Assembly (NCBI RefSeq): GCF_030272615.1
Contig: NC_081407.1
Location: 98,191,897 to 98,255,896, forward strand
Direction of reading: 5' to 3'
Source of the DNA: Cryptomeria japonica
Lineage: Eukaryota > Streptophyta > Pinopsida > Cupressales > Cupressaceae
Length of the DNA stretch: 64,000 bases
The notes under the pieces: generated by a model
What the model saw: only the letters and a program-made list of their open reading frames with translations
Database searches by the model: none
Told to the model about the DNA's origin: nothing
Program-made: the position numbers and the translations under genes
Shown: positions 1 through 10,799 of the stretch, in pieces
Position numbering within the stretch: the first letter of the stretch is position 1
How the letters are laid out: every line of letters begins with the position of its first letter

Positions 1-1926
1 CAGAGTCGGCCTTGCATATTTGTTAGATATCCTGAGGGTGTTAAGGCATACAAATTGATGGATCCAGAGACACATGAGGTATTCATTGAGAGGAGTGTTC
101 ACTTTGAGGAAAGCTCTCCTAGCTTAGCCTCTCTACCTCCTCCACCTTCCTCCATTGTGGATAGTGATGTTAGTGATTCAAATGATGAGACTCCCTCAAC
201 TCTGACTCGCAGGGTTACACCTCCGCAAGGTCCACTTGAAGTTGAGAAGCCTCGTTCTCCGCCTCCACCTAGACCTCGTTGGGTTCGATAGACACTTGAG
301 TCCGCGGGTTCTCTTGTTGGGGATCCTTCGGATACATAGAGAACTCGATCACAACATCAGGATCTTCCACATGCATTCATTGCTACCACTTCCGATCCAC
401 AGACATTTAGGGAAGCATCAGGGGTTCCTGAGTGGGACCAAGCTATGGAGGAAGAGTATAGTTCCTTGATGAGGAACAACACATGGGATCTAGTCCATCT
501 CCCTAAGGGGAGAAAGATGGTTCGATGTAAGTGGATCTATCGAACCAAGTTTGCAGCAAATGGTAGTGTGGATAAGTATAAGGCTTGGCTTGTTGCGAAA
601 GGTTTCTTGCAGGTTGCCGGTGTTGACTATACTAAGACCTTTGCACCCGTAGCCAAGATGAACTCCATTCGTTTGACACTTGCTATTGCTGCAGCTCATG
701 GTTGGGTTGTACATCAGATGGATGTGAAGAGTGCTTTTCTTCATGGTGATCTTGATGAGGAGATTTATATGGAGCAGCCACAGGGTTTCATCCAAGATAC
801 TTCCTTGGTTTGCAGACTAAGGAAATCTCTCTATGGCCTTAAGCAGGCCCCCAGGGCTTGGTACGCCAAGATGGATTCCTTTCTTCTCTCCGCAGGGTTC
901 ACTAGGTGTCATTCAAATCCGAATGTCTACATTTGGCGATAGGATGACTCTCACTTAATACTTGTGCTCTATGTTGATGACTTGATCATTATAGGGAGTA
1001 CTTCATCCATCATTAGCAGGGTCAAATCTGCTTTGCATGACAGATTTGCTATGACTGACTTTGGTCTATTGCACTACTTTCTCAGGATAGAGATTTCACA
1101 GTCACCTTCTGGGATTACACTATCGCAGCCCAAGTATGCTCTTGATCTACTTGCATGCTTTCATATGGCTGATTGTAAGCCTGCCCCGACTCCCTTTCTT
1201 TCAGGAGTCAAGCTTGAGGCTTAGTGTTCTTCTCCACCAGTTGATGCCACTTTGTATCGTCAGCTTGTGGGTAGTCTCATCTACTTGACTCATACATGCC
1301 CTGATATTTCATTTGCAGTTGGCATGGTTTCCCGCTTCATGCAGGAACCACATGAGCTTCATTGGAAAGCTGCCAAACACATCCTTCACTACATCCAGGG
1401 TACACATCACTATGGGATTCACTATTCTGTAGGCACAGGACTTCGCTTGGTTGGTTACACAGACTCTGATTGGGCCGACGATCTTGATGATCGTAAGTCT
1501 ACTTCTGGTTACAGTTTTCACCTTGGTTCAGGCCCCATTTGTTGGCAGAGCAAAAAGCAACATGCTATTGCTCTCTCTTCGACTGAGGCTGAGTATCGAG
1601 GCGCTATTAACGTAGCGACTGAGACCATTTGGCTCCAGCAGATTCTCACAGAGTTTGGATTCACCACTCCACGGCCGACAGTTCTACATTGCGACAATCA
1701 GAGTGCTATTGCAATCTCGAAGAACCCGGTCCAGCACCAGCGGACCAAACATATTGAGATTCATATGCACTATATCTGAGAGCTCATCCAGGAGTAGGTC
1801 ATTGATTTGCAGTATTGTCCTACAGCAGAGCAGGTTGCTGACATATTCACCAAACCTTTCACCGAGAGTAAGTTCCAGCAGTTGCGAGCTCTCTTGGGGG
1901 TGCGAGATGTGTCATTAGGGGGGGGT
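1..1926 (+). pseudogene. Ty1/copia polyprotein, 3' part (end of integrase region, RT, RNase H)
   Basis: This is the C-terminal half of a copia Gag-Pol; the 5' half lies outside the window. The Pro/Ser-rich stretch near 1-300 is the linker after integrase. RT starts near 445 with the EWDQAMEEEYSSL block, followed by CKWIYRTK, QMDVKSAFLHGDL, SLYGLKQAPRAWY and the catalytic LYVDDLIII near 964. RNase H follows (SDWADDLDDRKSTSGY near 1470, SSTEAEYRG, LHCDNQSAI) and ends with the copia signature VADIFTKPF near 1840. One reading frame runs through the whole stretch. It is broken only by in-frame stops at 289, 337, 940, 1222, 1777 and 1795, with no frameshift. It should reverse-transcribe and degrade template RNA in the parent element but is dead here. 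Family assignment is secure. Confidence 0.95.
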
Positions 1927-2190
1927 CAGCTGACTTCTCCTTCCTCTCTTATAGGGGGGACTTTTTCCTCTTTGAGGTTTTGTCCTTCTTCTTTGAGAGT
2001 CTTTTGTACATTCATCTCTCTTTTGGGGGGGAGTTTTTTCCCACTGGGTTTTCTCCCTTTCTCTGTTTGTGAGAGATTGCATTGCATAGTTTTGTTTGCA
2101 TTTGCATATTGTACATAGGTACCTATCATGGCCTAGTAGCCGGGACCCATCTTGCATTGTTGACTTGAGCCTTCATTCCCCTAAGTTGCA

Positions 2191-2202
2191 CTTAAGGGGG
2201 GG
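2191..2202 (+). other. Polypurine tract of copia element A
   Basis: A G-rich run (AAGGGGGGG preceded by CTT) sits directly before the TGTTGG that opens the 3' LTR. This is the expected position of the plus-strand primer in LTR retrotransposons. Confidence 0.8.
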
Positions 2203-2650
2203 TGTTGGTGTAAATAAATATTCATTTTGGATATTATTACACTTACTTAAGTTAACTTAGGATAATGCATCTCTTTGTAGTTTGGATTTGAGACACTTAG
2301 GGAAGTGTGCACATAGGGATAGAGCTTGTAGGAGAAATTCCACCTTTTGTGGTATTGTTTTGCTGTTACACTCCACATTCGGTGGGTCATCCACCTCTTG
2401 TGGAATATTATATTGTTTCTCCTACCTACCCCTAATATTTCTTACCTACCCTTGTTTCTCATTGAGCCACATGTCATATTTGTGTGCTCATACATCCATA
2501 TGGCCTTGCCTATATAAGCAGGCCTATATTCATTGTATTGGTTAATCCAATTGATCATTTTGCATATTGATGAGAATACAGTTTGTTCTTGTCATTCTAT
2601 TGTCTCTTTTATGCTTTTCATTGTGCCCTTGATCTTGGCAAAATCCTACA
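2203..2650 (+). repeat. 3' LTR of copia element A (448 bp)
   Basis: The LTR begins with TGTTGGTG right after the polypurine tract and ends with CCTACA. Beyond it the sequence abruptly becomes that of the gypsy LTR also found intact at 18704-20186, so the right boundary is well supported. A TATA-like CCTATATAAGC near 2510 fits the LTR promoter. The partner 5' LTR and the target duplication lie outside the window. Confidence 0.85.
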
Positions 2651-3544
2651 GATGGCTTGAGAGGAGAGGGAAGAAGCATTAAAAGCTTGAGATGACATGA
2701 AGGTTACCCTAGGAGGGTTTGGTTAGGCTTGAGTTAATGAATAAAGCTTTTATCCAATGAATAATGCCTTTATCCAATGGATAAATTCTTGTGCAAGAGT
2801 TAATGGGAATAACCATGGTCAAAGCGATGAATGCTTGAAGAGACCCATGAGTTAAATGAGGGTTGAGTTAGAGGGAAAGCCTCTAACCATGTGGGCAAGT
2901 TGAGCTTAACCATTAATGGTTATGTAAGAGCCATAAATTGTTATGTAAGAGCCATAAATGGTTTGGAAGACTTTAGGGGCTAACTTGTTGAAGGATAAAA
3001 AGTTTTTAATGCATTTCAAAGACTTTGGAGGCTTTGAGAAGTGACTTCTCTTTGCTTAGGAATGTGACAATAATTAGGAGATGGATTAGGCTAATTAGAA
3101 GGGGTTGGAAGAGTCTAGAAGGGGATTAGAAGAGCCTAGAAGGGGATTAGCGAGCAAGGGGGTTTGGTGGGTGAGAGAAAAATAGGATTTTAATTAAAAT
3201 AAAATTCATTTATTTCAACTAAAATTGTGCAACTTGCATTTGTAGGAGAATGCAAGTGGGGGGGGGTGGGCGGGGGGAGAGGTTACAGATTTAAATAAAT
3301 ATTTATTTAAATGAGGAAAGGGGTTTAATTTAAACAAATAAGCTTTATTTATTTAATTAATTGTTGGAGTATGGTTTTTAGTGAATTAATTTAAATAAAT
3401 TGAATAATTTATTTAATTAATAGGAGAAGAGGTTCAAGATGAATTAATTAAACATTAATTTAATTAATTGATGATTGATGGTCTAAATAATCAAATAAAT
3501 ACTAAATATTTATCTAATTAAGTGGACAGATTTATGTGTCTACA
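2651..3544 (-). repeat. 3' LTR of giant gypsy element, truncated by copia A
   Basis: This matches about 19310-20186 nearly base for base, starting ATGGCTTGAGAGGAGAGG. On the - strand it starts TGTAGACACA at 3544. The TATA and R/U5 part (equivalent of 18704-19309) is missing here because copia A inserted at 2650/2651; it presumably lies left of the window. A G-rich run near 3258-3280 is absent from the other LTR. Confidence 0.9.
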
Positions 3545-3557
3545 TTTGTCCCTCTTT
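3545..3557 (-). other. Polypurine tract of giant gypsy element
   Basis: On the - strand AAAGAGGGACAAA directly precedes the TGTAGACACA start of the 3' LTR. Position and composition fit a plus-strand primer. It also fixes the element's orientation independently of the pol reading direction. Confidence 0.8.
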
Positions 3558-4120
3558 AAGACAGTGCGGTTTTTCGCGTCATTTTAAAGAAAGAAAAAAA
3601 GGTATGAGAAATGTGCCCCATAAATGTTAATTTAATGGGTGGTATGCCCCCTCGAGAGATGGGCCAATTTTTTTTGAAAAATCGGGTGATCTCTCGAAAA
3701 AGAGAAAGAAGGTGGGGGGAAGTAGAAGAGAAGAAATTAGAAATAATGGTGAAAGAATGGGAGAAAATTGAGTGAATAAAAAGAAATGAGAGGCTTCTGA
3801 AGTTTACAGAGATCATGGCGGTGAGCAGGGTGAAGTAGGGTTAGGGCTGGGGGGGTATATTTGGAGGGGAAGGGGTAAAACTGTCTCATTTGCACCTATC
3901 TCCCTGGCATTTGGGAGCTCTGATAGTGACCTTAGGTGAAGGAGTGAGCAACAGTCATCGTGGTCGTACCCATAGTAGATCACGACTAGAGTGGATCCGC
4001 CGATACCAACGGCTAGAGGACTACGCACCGCAGGTACGCAAATATTTAATTTTGCTTTTGATGCATTTTTAACATGTTTTTCTAAGTGTCCAAGTCCAAG
4101 GAAGACAATAGTGCTAGACC

Positions 4121-4377
4121 TGTGTTTTAGCGCTTTTGTCACCTAAAGTAGCGCTATTGTGCTACAATGACACTTTTGTGTAGTTGTTTTAGCGTTGTTG
4201 TCAGTGTAGCACCTTTGTATCATAGTTATAGCACTTTTTTAGTTCTAGCGCATTTGTGCACTTGTTGTGGCACTTTTGAGATGAAATAGCGCAGTTGTAT
4301 AGCTTTTGTAGCGCTTGTTGTTTTAGCGCGTTTGTGCTTGTTGTAGCGCTCTTGTCAACAGAGCGGCGCTATTGTGA
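4121..4377 (+). repeat. Array of degenerate 12-mer TAGCGCTTTTGT (left array)
   Basis: About fourteen variants of TAGCGCTTTTGT occur in 257 bp, for example at 4128, 4149, 4207, 4246, 4287, 4324 and 4343 (TAGCGCTATTGT, TAGCACCTTTGT, TAGCGCATTTGT and so on). Spacing is irregular (about 14-40 nt), so it is not a simple satellite. It lies inside the predicted intron of the PMD gene and about 580 bp inside the element from the 3' LTR. The reverse complement of the motif forms a matching array at 18317-18610. Confidence 0.85.
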
Positions 4378-5867
4378 TAGATTCCCTAGTCTTAGATAAA
4401 TAATCATTTGATGTCTGTGTTGATTGATTGATTGGTTGTTTAGGTGAATCATAGCAGCCTCGTTGAGACTAGGTCATTGTGATAAATGCTTGTTGTAGTC
4501 TAGGATTGCCATGATCGATTACCTGTTGAGACCTGAAGATACTTGATTAAAAAGTATCTGTTGATAGTCTAGGTTAAAACTTATGACAATTTGTAGCAAA
4601 ACAACTGATATTTGTTCATATGTGTATGAGGATCTTCCCGTCTTATAGATGCGAGAGCGGCATCCCATGACATGACAGTTGCGTGAGTAGTTGACTGAGG
4701 CGGAGATAGATTGTATATGTGCAGTTGGGTTATATGATATGATGCACCTACCCGTGATTCAGATGAATCGCAGACTACTGACAGCATTGGTCGAGCGATG
4801 GCACAGCGAGACATGCTCATCTCATTTGGTGATGGGAGAGATGACTGTGACACTAGAGGACATCTGGAGGATATTGTATATCCTGATTAGAGGGGAGCTC
4901 ATGGCGTATGATCGTCACCTGGGGACGACAGTCATACAGAGGATATATACATTGAGGATGGCTCCATAGCATGGGAGGACATAGCGGCGCTTTATGAGCC
5001 ACTACCCTTAGTACTAGCAGGTATTATCGGGGGTTTTCTTTGCCTTGATCGACGTTCGCATGAATTGGTCATTGGGTGGGACCAAGTATTAGAGAAAATG
5101 GTGACATAGGGGACCCACTATGCATGGGGGCCATGCGTGTTGGCACACCTCTACAGGGATTTGCATGAGGTAGTGTATTCAGAGAGTAGATCACTAGGTG
5201 TAGGGATCACTTTGTTACACATCTGGGCTTGGGAGCACTTGCCAGTCACACAGTCGATATGTATGCGATTTAGGGTGATAGATCAACCCTATGTATTTAT
5301 GTATGGAGGTATGATGACCCAGCCCCATTTGGGGAAGCTGGTGGTAGTAGGCATTAGATGACTTAGACAGTGTCATATGGAGGCCTTACACTAATTGTGA
5401 GCCTTGGGAGGATGATGGAGAGGCCTTACCGTATGTATATATGACCTAATTTTTTATTGGTCGCACATCCCATATTCTGGAGAGATAGTTGTCAGGGAGA
5501 GTGATGAGACAGTTTGGGCGGAGGCAGAGTATGTCGAGGGGTTCAGGGGAGTATGCATGGGTAGTGCGGGAGAGATTTCAGTGGGGATCGGTTTTACCCT
5601 ATGATCAGGCCCTTATGGAGTTCCAGGCATTACAGGCAAGACCATGGCAGATGAGGCCAGAGATTGCAGATGCGGGGTTGATAGAGGAGTATACATAGTA
5701 TCATGTCGCTCATCCGATTCCATGGATCTCAAATCCTGCAGAGCCCATACCATCGTTTGAGGATGACAAAGCACCGTGACGAAGGAGGAGGAGATTAGGC
5801 AGGGGTGTCGGAGGTGTTGGGGGAGGAGGAGGATTTGGAGGAGGAGGGGGTGGTGGAGGTTTTGGAG

Positions 5868-5965
5868 GAGTAGGTGGAGGTGGGTTTGGAGGTGGAGGTG
5901 GATGTGGGTTTGGAGGTGGAGGTGGATGTGGGTTTGGAGGTGGAGGAGGATGGTTATGGAGGAGA
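5868..5965 (+). repeat. G-rich 24-bp tandem repeat encoding a Gly-rich stretch
   Basis: About three to four units of GGAGGTGGAGGTGGATGTGG plus TTT lie within a longer purine-rich segment (about 5776-5970). In the PMD frame they encode a Gly/Phe/Cys-rich linker. On the - strand they encode a Pro/His-rich run that is only a shadow. Runs of GG could form G-quadruplexes. Confidence 0.75.
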
Positions 5966-7049
5966 GGTAGAGGTGGGAAACCTTTATGACTGTCACAGGG
6001 TCCATCGATATAGGGAGCAGTGAGAGCAGGAGGGAGAGATGTCGATGGTGGAGAGGATGGTGATGAGACAATGGAGATGAGACAGGGAGCCATAGGTGGT
6101 GGAGAGGGAGACCTGCAAGAGTTTATGATATTACAGTTGCAGACTCGCCTAACAGCGGTCGAGGAATACATCTGAGATTTAGAGGCATAATTAGAGGACA
6201 AAGATGCAAATATTGTAGCTAGGGATGTCCATCTTTTTGCACGGGATGTCGAGTTGAGCGTAATTGTGCGAGAGAGAGAGATGATGTGGTTGATAGAGTG
6301 AGGGAGCTACAGGATAGAGTTTGATTTTTGGAGGGAGTGCATGGATAGGGTCCGATTGGGGAGGTGTTGAGGGAGATGCAGCGAGCAAGGGAAGACATTG
6401 ACTATTGGCGGGGATTATATGAGCAGGTTGTGTTGAGTAGTCAGTAAGCGATGAGCTACTCCCAGATGCGGCAGGTGAGATCAAAGCAGTCACAGAGGGG
6501 TTAGAGCAGTGGTGGTGTGACGGGTCCTCCTTGGTGAGATTGTGAGGGTGGTGGGGGACCAGCATCTAGCCATAGTGTCATTTGAGAGGTTCCTGTGCAT
6601 TGTTACATTGTTATTAGACTGATACTTGGATGGCTCTTGGTAGCCGATATTTTGGACATCATTGTATTCTGATACATGTATTCTTTTTGATCCGATATAT
6701 GATGAGATCTCATTTTTGGTGATGATATGATATGTATTTATTTGATGATATGGATGATTTTATGTAGGATGGTGATATGATTTATGTTTAGATACATGAT
6801 ATGGAGACGTTTACTTTCTAGATTTACATGTTGATGATATGATTTCTATATGTATGCTATGGATGATTTGCTAACATGTGGATGCAAGTTAATAGATGGA
6901 TGATGCCTTTGTAATGATATTAATGTGATGAAATGATGATGATTTATGCTAAATGATGAGATTAGATAATGAATAATGATATTTGATAGATAATACTGTA
7001 CAAAATGATATGAGTAAACTGTGCATTTTTAAGATGAATCTAAATGAAT

Positions 7050-7370
7050 GAAATGTTTATATGTATGTTTCTAGATGAATGCACTAAATGGATAAATGAA
7101 TGCACTTAAATGAATGATTGAATGCACTTATTGATGAATAAATAAATGCACTTAAAATGAATTAAACAAATGCACTTAATTGAGTAAATGAATGCACTTA
7201 ATTGAGTGAATGAATGCACTTGAATGAATAAATGAATGTACTTAATGAATGACTTAATGTACTTAATGAATAAATGCACTTAATTGATAATAAATGCATG
7301 CACTTAATGCAACTAAATGATGGAATGATTTGAAATGCATCTAAATGGTAATGAAATGCACTTTCACGAG
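7050..7370. repeat. Degenerate short tandem repeat around AATGCACTTAA
   Basis: AATGCACTTAA or a close variant (AATGTACTTAA, AATGCACTAAA) recurs at least ten times with spacers of TGAATGA/AATAAATG type, period roughly 18-30 nt. It is irregular and AT-rich, and no coding frame is maintained. Confidence 0.7.
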
Positions 7371-8313
7371 TAAATGAAAGCAACTAAATGATAATGCCAT
7401 TACTACATGATATATGAATGTCAAGTTGGTGGGAAAATGCAGATATGGAATGGAGATGTGAGACGATGTATCAGAGAACTCCGTCATGATTGTACCCAAG
7501 ACAAATTTGATTAGGTTTAGATTTCTCATAGAAACCTGAATTAATTGCATGTAAACGACAGATATGAAAAATGAATGAGCAAATGGATGGGTGATATGCA
7601 ACAGAATGCAATATAAACAGATGAGATGAAATGACAATCCATGGATTATTCACAGTGTTTAATTTTCATCATCGAGCATGGTAGTATCGATCTTGGTCGA
7701 GGTAGTAGAAACCTAGGTTGAGCATTTCATCTGTAAGCAAACATTACAGACAAGGAAAGTTCCCCTCCATTCCGGTTCATGTACAAATGGTCAAGGTATA
7801 TGTTGTAGTCAGTAAGCCATAGTGATCCATGACTGTATTTTTGCATAGGATCATGTAGCTTAGTGAACTTCCTATGTAGACACCATTAGTATATGCCCTA
7901 GAACTTCATTGGAACAATCCGCAGACAAAAAACAAAGAAAAAGATATCAAAAACCATCCCGACTACTCTAATCACTTGTGGATATCATGGACTAGCGTAG
8001 GAACCTGATATAAATAAAATAAATAACAAATTGACCAAGTGCTTATCAGACAAACAAAATTTTCTTGTCAAAGAAAATGTGACCATGTCTTGTTTTGTGA
8101 GGAAGGATTGCATCCTTCTGAATATGGTTGTGTGCAGGTGTTTTGATTGGTTGGTTGATTTGATAGGTGGTCATCGTTTGAGTAGCTCAAAATGTTGTTT
8201 GGTGTCTTTTGTGGTGTGCATGTACACGGAATAAAATACTTTGCAATGTTTTTGATTGATTTTGATGTTTTTGTCATGTTTTTGGATTTTTTGAATGTTG
8301 TAAAAAAAAATTG

Positions 8314-8465
8314 TATTATCTTTAGGACATTTTGCAAATGTTTTTGGGTTTTTCTAAGATTTAATGAATGTTTTTGGTATTATCTTTAGGACATTTTGAA
8401 TGTTTTGGGGTTTTTCTAAGATTTTATGAATGTTTTTGGTATTATTTTTAGGACATTTTGAATGA
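8314..8465. repeat. Tandem repeat, about 62-64 bp unit
   Basis: TATTATCTTTAGGACATTTTG starts at 8314 and 8378 and, as TATTATTTTTAGG, at 8440. Between them TGTTTTTGGGTTTTTCTAAG and ATGAATGTTTTTGG are repeated. Related T-rich sequence precedes it from about 8235. Confidence 0.8.
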
Positions 8466-8879
8466 GAAACTCAATGTATCACAAGCAAAGGAAAATCCAC
8501 TCCCATCAGTAGGTTTAAGAATATTTGCCCCCGGTTAGATGTCACCATGGAAGCGTGATGCGGGATACATGAAGTAGTAACCCTGATTGCAAATCAATAA
8601 CAAGTCATGGTATAAATGATGGATGAATGGATGCAATGGATGTAATCACAATAATTTTGAAAGACAATGGAGCCATAGCCTTTATGAATAGCGCATGTTT
8701 ACTAGGTTTTCACCACCGTACTTACCCAAGGTGCCATCGGAGTGGTTTTCACCGTTTGGATGAATGATTTTTCTTTACTATTTTCTTGATTTTTTTATAT
8801 TTTGTATTTTCTTCATGACATTTTTTTGAATGTTTTTGGTATTTTCTGATATTGGAGGAGCCTGATGCTCTGCACAGCT

Positions 8880-9950
8880 TATGTATGAAACCTTTTGAGA
8901 TGCATGTTGTTGACTGGATCTGCTAGCGGTTCTCCTTCTAAAGTTGCTAACTGATATGCCCCAGATCCAAAGACAACAGTGATGGCATATGGACCCAGCC
9001 AATTGGATTCAAATTTGCCCCGATGTTCTCTGTTTAGTTGTTTGTGAGGATTCTCCCTAAGAACAAGATCTCCTACTTCAAATGTGTGAGGTTTACCCTA
9101 CGATTGTAGCTTCTACTCATGCAATGTTGATAGGCTTTTAGGTGGTTGTAGGAAGCTTGTCACTTTTCATCATGCAATTCCAAGTCCCGCAGACGCGAGA
9201 CTCAGTATTCTTCATCATTTATTAGATTGTGCAAGGAGACCTGTAGAGATGGTAGTTCAACATCAATAGGAAAGATGGCTTGTGCTCCATAAACTAGTGA
9301 GTAGGGGGTTGCGCCTGTAGGGGTTGAATGCTAATTCGATATGCCCATAGTGTTGGATTCAAACGAATGTGCTAATCACGACCAACATCATTGACTGTCT
9401 TTTTGAGGATCCTCAATATATTCTTATTAGATGCTTCGGCTTGACCATTGCCTTGTGGGTAATATGGGGTGGAAAAGTGGTGTTGGATATGAAACTTCTC
9501 ACAGAGTTCACAGACATCTTGATTTTTGAAAGGGAGTTTGTTATCTGTGATGATGGACATGAGTACACCATACCGACAGATGATGTAATTGAGGATGAAT
9601 GAGGCAATTTGCTTGCCGGTGACTTGGGTGAGTGGAACTACTTCAATATACTTGGTGAAGTACTCTGTAGCGGTAATGATAAATTTATGACCGTTGGATG
9701 AAGATGGATGGATTTTACCCACAAGGTCAAGTCCCGATTGACAAAAGGGCCATGGTGTTGTGATAGGTTGTAATTTTTGTGTTGGGGCATGTATCAGATC
9801 TTCATGAACTTGGCACTTCTTGCACTTTTTGACAAAGTAGTAGGAGTCTTTTTCCATCGAGGGCCAATAGTAACTAGCTCGCATGATTTTCTTTGCTAGT
9901 GAAGGATTGCTTAAGTGAGCCCCACAAATTCCTTCATGTACCTCTTCCAA
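8880..9950 (-). pseudogene. Integrase of giant gypsy element
   Basis: The HHCC zinc-binding module is visible at the N-terminus (HEGICGAHLS ... CKKCQVH, about 9800-9930). The catalytic core follows: GLDLVGKIHPSSSNGHKF with the first Asp, then IITDNKLPF carrying the second Asp. FSTPYYPQGNGQAEASNK carries the expected third acidic residue (near 9410-9430). The C-terminal part continues in another frame to about 8880 (VGDLVLRENPHKQ, GKFESNWLGPYAI). It would insert element cDNA into chromosomes; the frameshift near 9372 disables it. Confidence 0.9.
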
Positions 9951-9958
9951 GGCTTTTG

Positions 9959-10783
9959 TTATCTCATCTTGTTCTCAACATCGAAGGAGAGTACTATCAA
10001 GACATCGTTTGTATAGGGTTTCAGCAATGATGGTGTATCGAGCAGTTTGCGGATAAAGTTTTTTCGTTGGTTGTTTGATTGGTTAGGGGGAAGTGTGTGG
10101 TCACGTAGGTAAGTGAAAAACTCACCGTACCATTGGGAGTCGGAACCGATGAGGCGACATAGCATTTCAGATTCAGGGATATCATAAGCGGGGATCCAAA
10201 GTTATTCTACCTAGAACTCATAGCATGTCGAATTTTGTGGAAGATCTAGGAGAGATGCGATTGTAGCCATTGCGTCGGTAGCTCGATTCTGATCTCTTGG
10301 TACTTGCTCAAATGTGATAGTTGTAAATGATTCTTTGAAACTATCCACCATCCTTTTGTACGACATGAGCTTATCATCCTTTGTTTGGTATTCATCAGTG
10401 ACTTGTCGAGTGACTATCTGGGAATCTCCATATACTTGTAGCTCTTTTATATTCCATTACATGGACAATCCGAATCCTGTGATCAAGGCCTCATATTTTG
10501 CTATATTATTTGTACATGGGAAAGTGAGTTTGCATGATTTTGGGATATTGTCACCTTGAGGTGTGATAAAAAAAATACCTGCCCTCAAGCCATGTCTGGT
10601 GTATGAGTCATCAAAATATAGCTTCCAGAGTTGTGTAGTTGTGATCATGAAAATTTCCTCATCCGGAAAGTTGGAAATAAGATGGTCACCTTTGAGTGGT
10701 GCATCAACTAATTGATCTGCAATAACCCGTCTCTTGATAGATTTATGGTCCACATACTCAATATAAAATTCACTCAGAATCAT
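9959..10783 (-). pseudogene. Second RNase H-like domain and linker of giant gypsy element
   Basis: From about 10645 to 10457 the - strand reads WKLYFDDSYTRHGLRAGIFF ... NNIAKYEALITGFGLSM. The FDDSYTRHG/AKYEAL blocks match the archaeal-type RNase H that plant Tat-lineage elements carry after the ordinary RNase H. Upstream (10700-10783) is FYIEYVDHKSIKRRVIADQL, the link to the first RNase H. Downstream (9959-10165) is the linker to integrase (MLCRLIGSDSQWYGEFFTYL). Frames change between 10457 and 10165, so it is broken. The assignment rests on these motifs only. Confidence 0.78.
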
Positions 10784-10799
10784 GACCTATTTGGCCAAT

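Larger units (their letters stand above)
3890..6540 (+). pseudogene. Plant-mobile-domain (MAIN/PP7-like) gene inside the gypsy element, antisense to it
   Basis: The + strand carries a decayed PMD gene of the type often annotated as 'serine/threonine phosphatase 7 long form homolog' or MAIN-like. Exon 1 ends RRYQRLEDYAPQ at 4033, followed by GTACGC. A phase-0 intron (4034-4648) ends TCTTATAG, and exon 2 opens MRERHPM. The PMD core follows: MNRRLLTALVERWHSET, GEMTVTLEDIWRIL, SIAWEDIAALYEPLP, RRSHELVIGWDQVLEKMV, LLHIWAWEHLPVT, PYVFMYGGM and RFQWGSVLPYDQAL. Then come a Gly-rich repeat (about 5800-5970) and a charged, coiled-coil-like tail (about 6110-6450). Stops and frameshifts (for example near 4675, 4970, 5106 and 5360) make it non-functional. 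No good ATG is visible for exon 1. PMDs are known both as host genes and as cargo of mobile elements; here it is cargo. Confidence 0.82.
6541..8870. other. AT-rich post-integrase spacer of the giant gypsy element
   Basis: I see no credible gene here. It contains dense ATGAT/ATGAAT-type low-complexity sequence (about 6600-7400) and the two repeats listed separately at 7050-7370 and 8314-8465. It belongs to the element because it lies between integrase and the 3' LTR. Confidence 0.6.

Noticed and set aside
5613-6201. Pro/His-rich - strand proteins of about 150-160 codons
   Set aside because: They are shadows of the G-rich PMD linker on the + strand, which has homology support.
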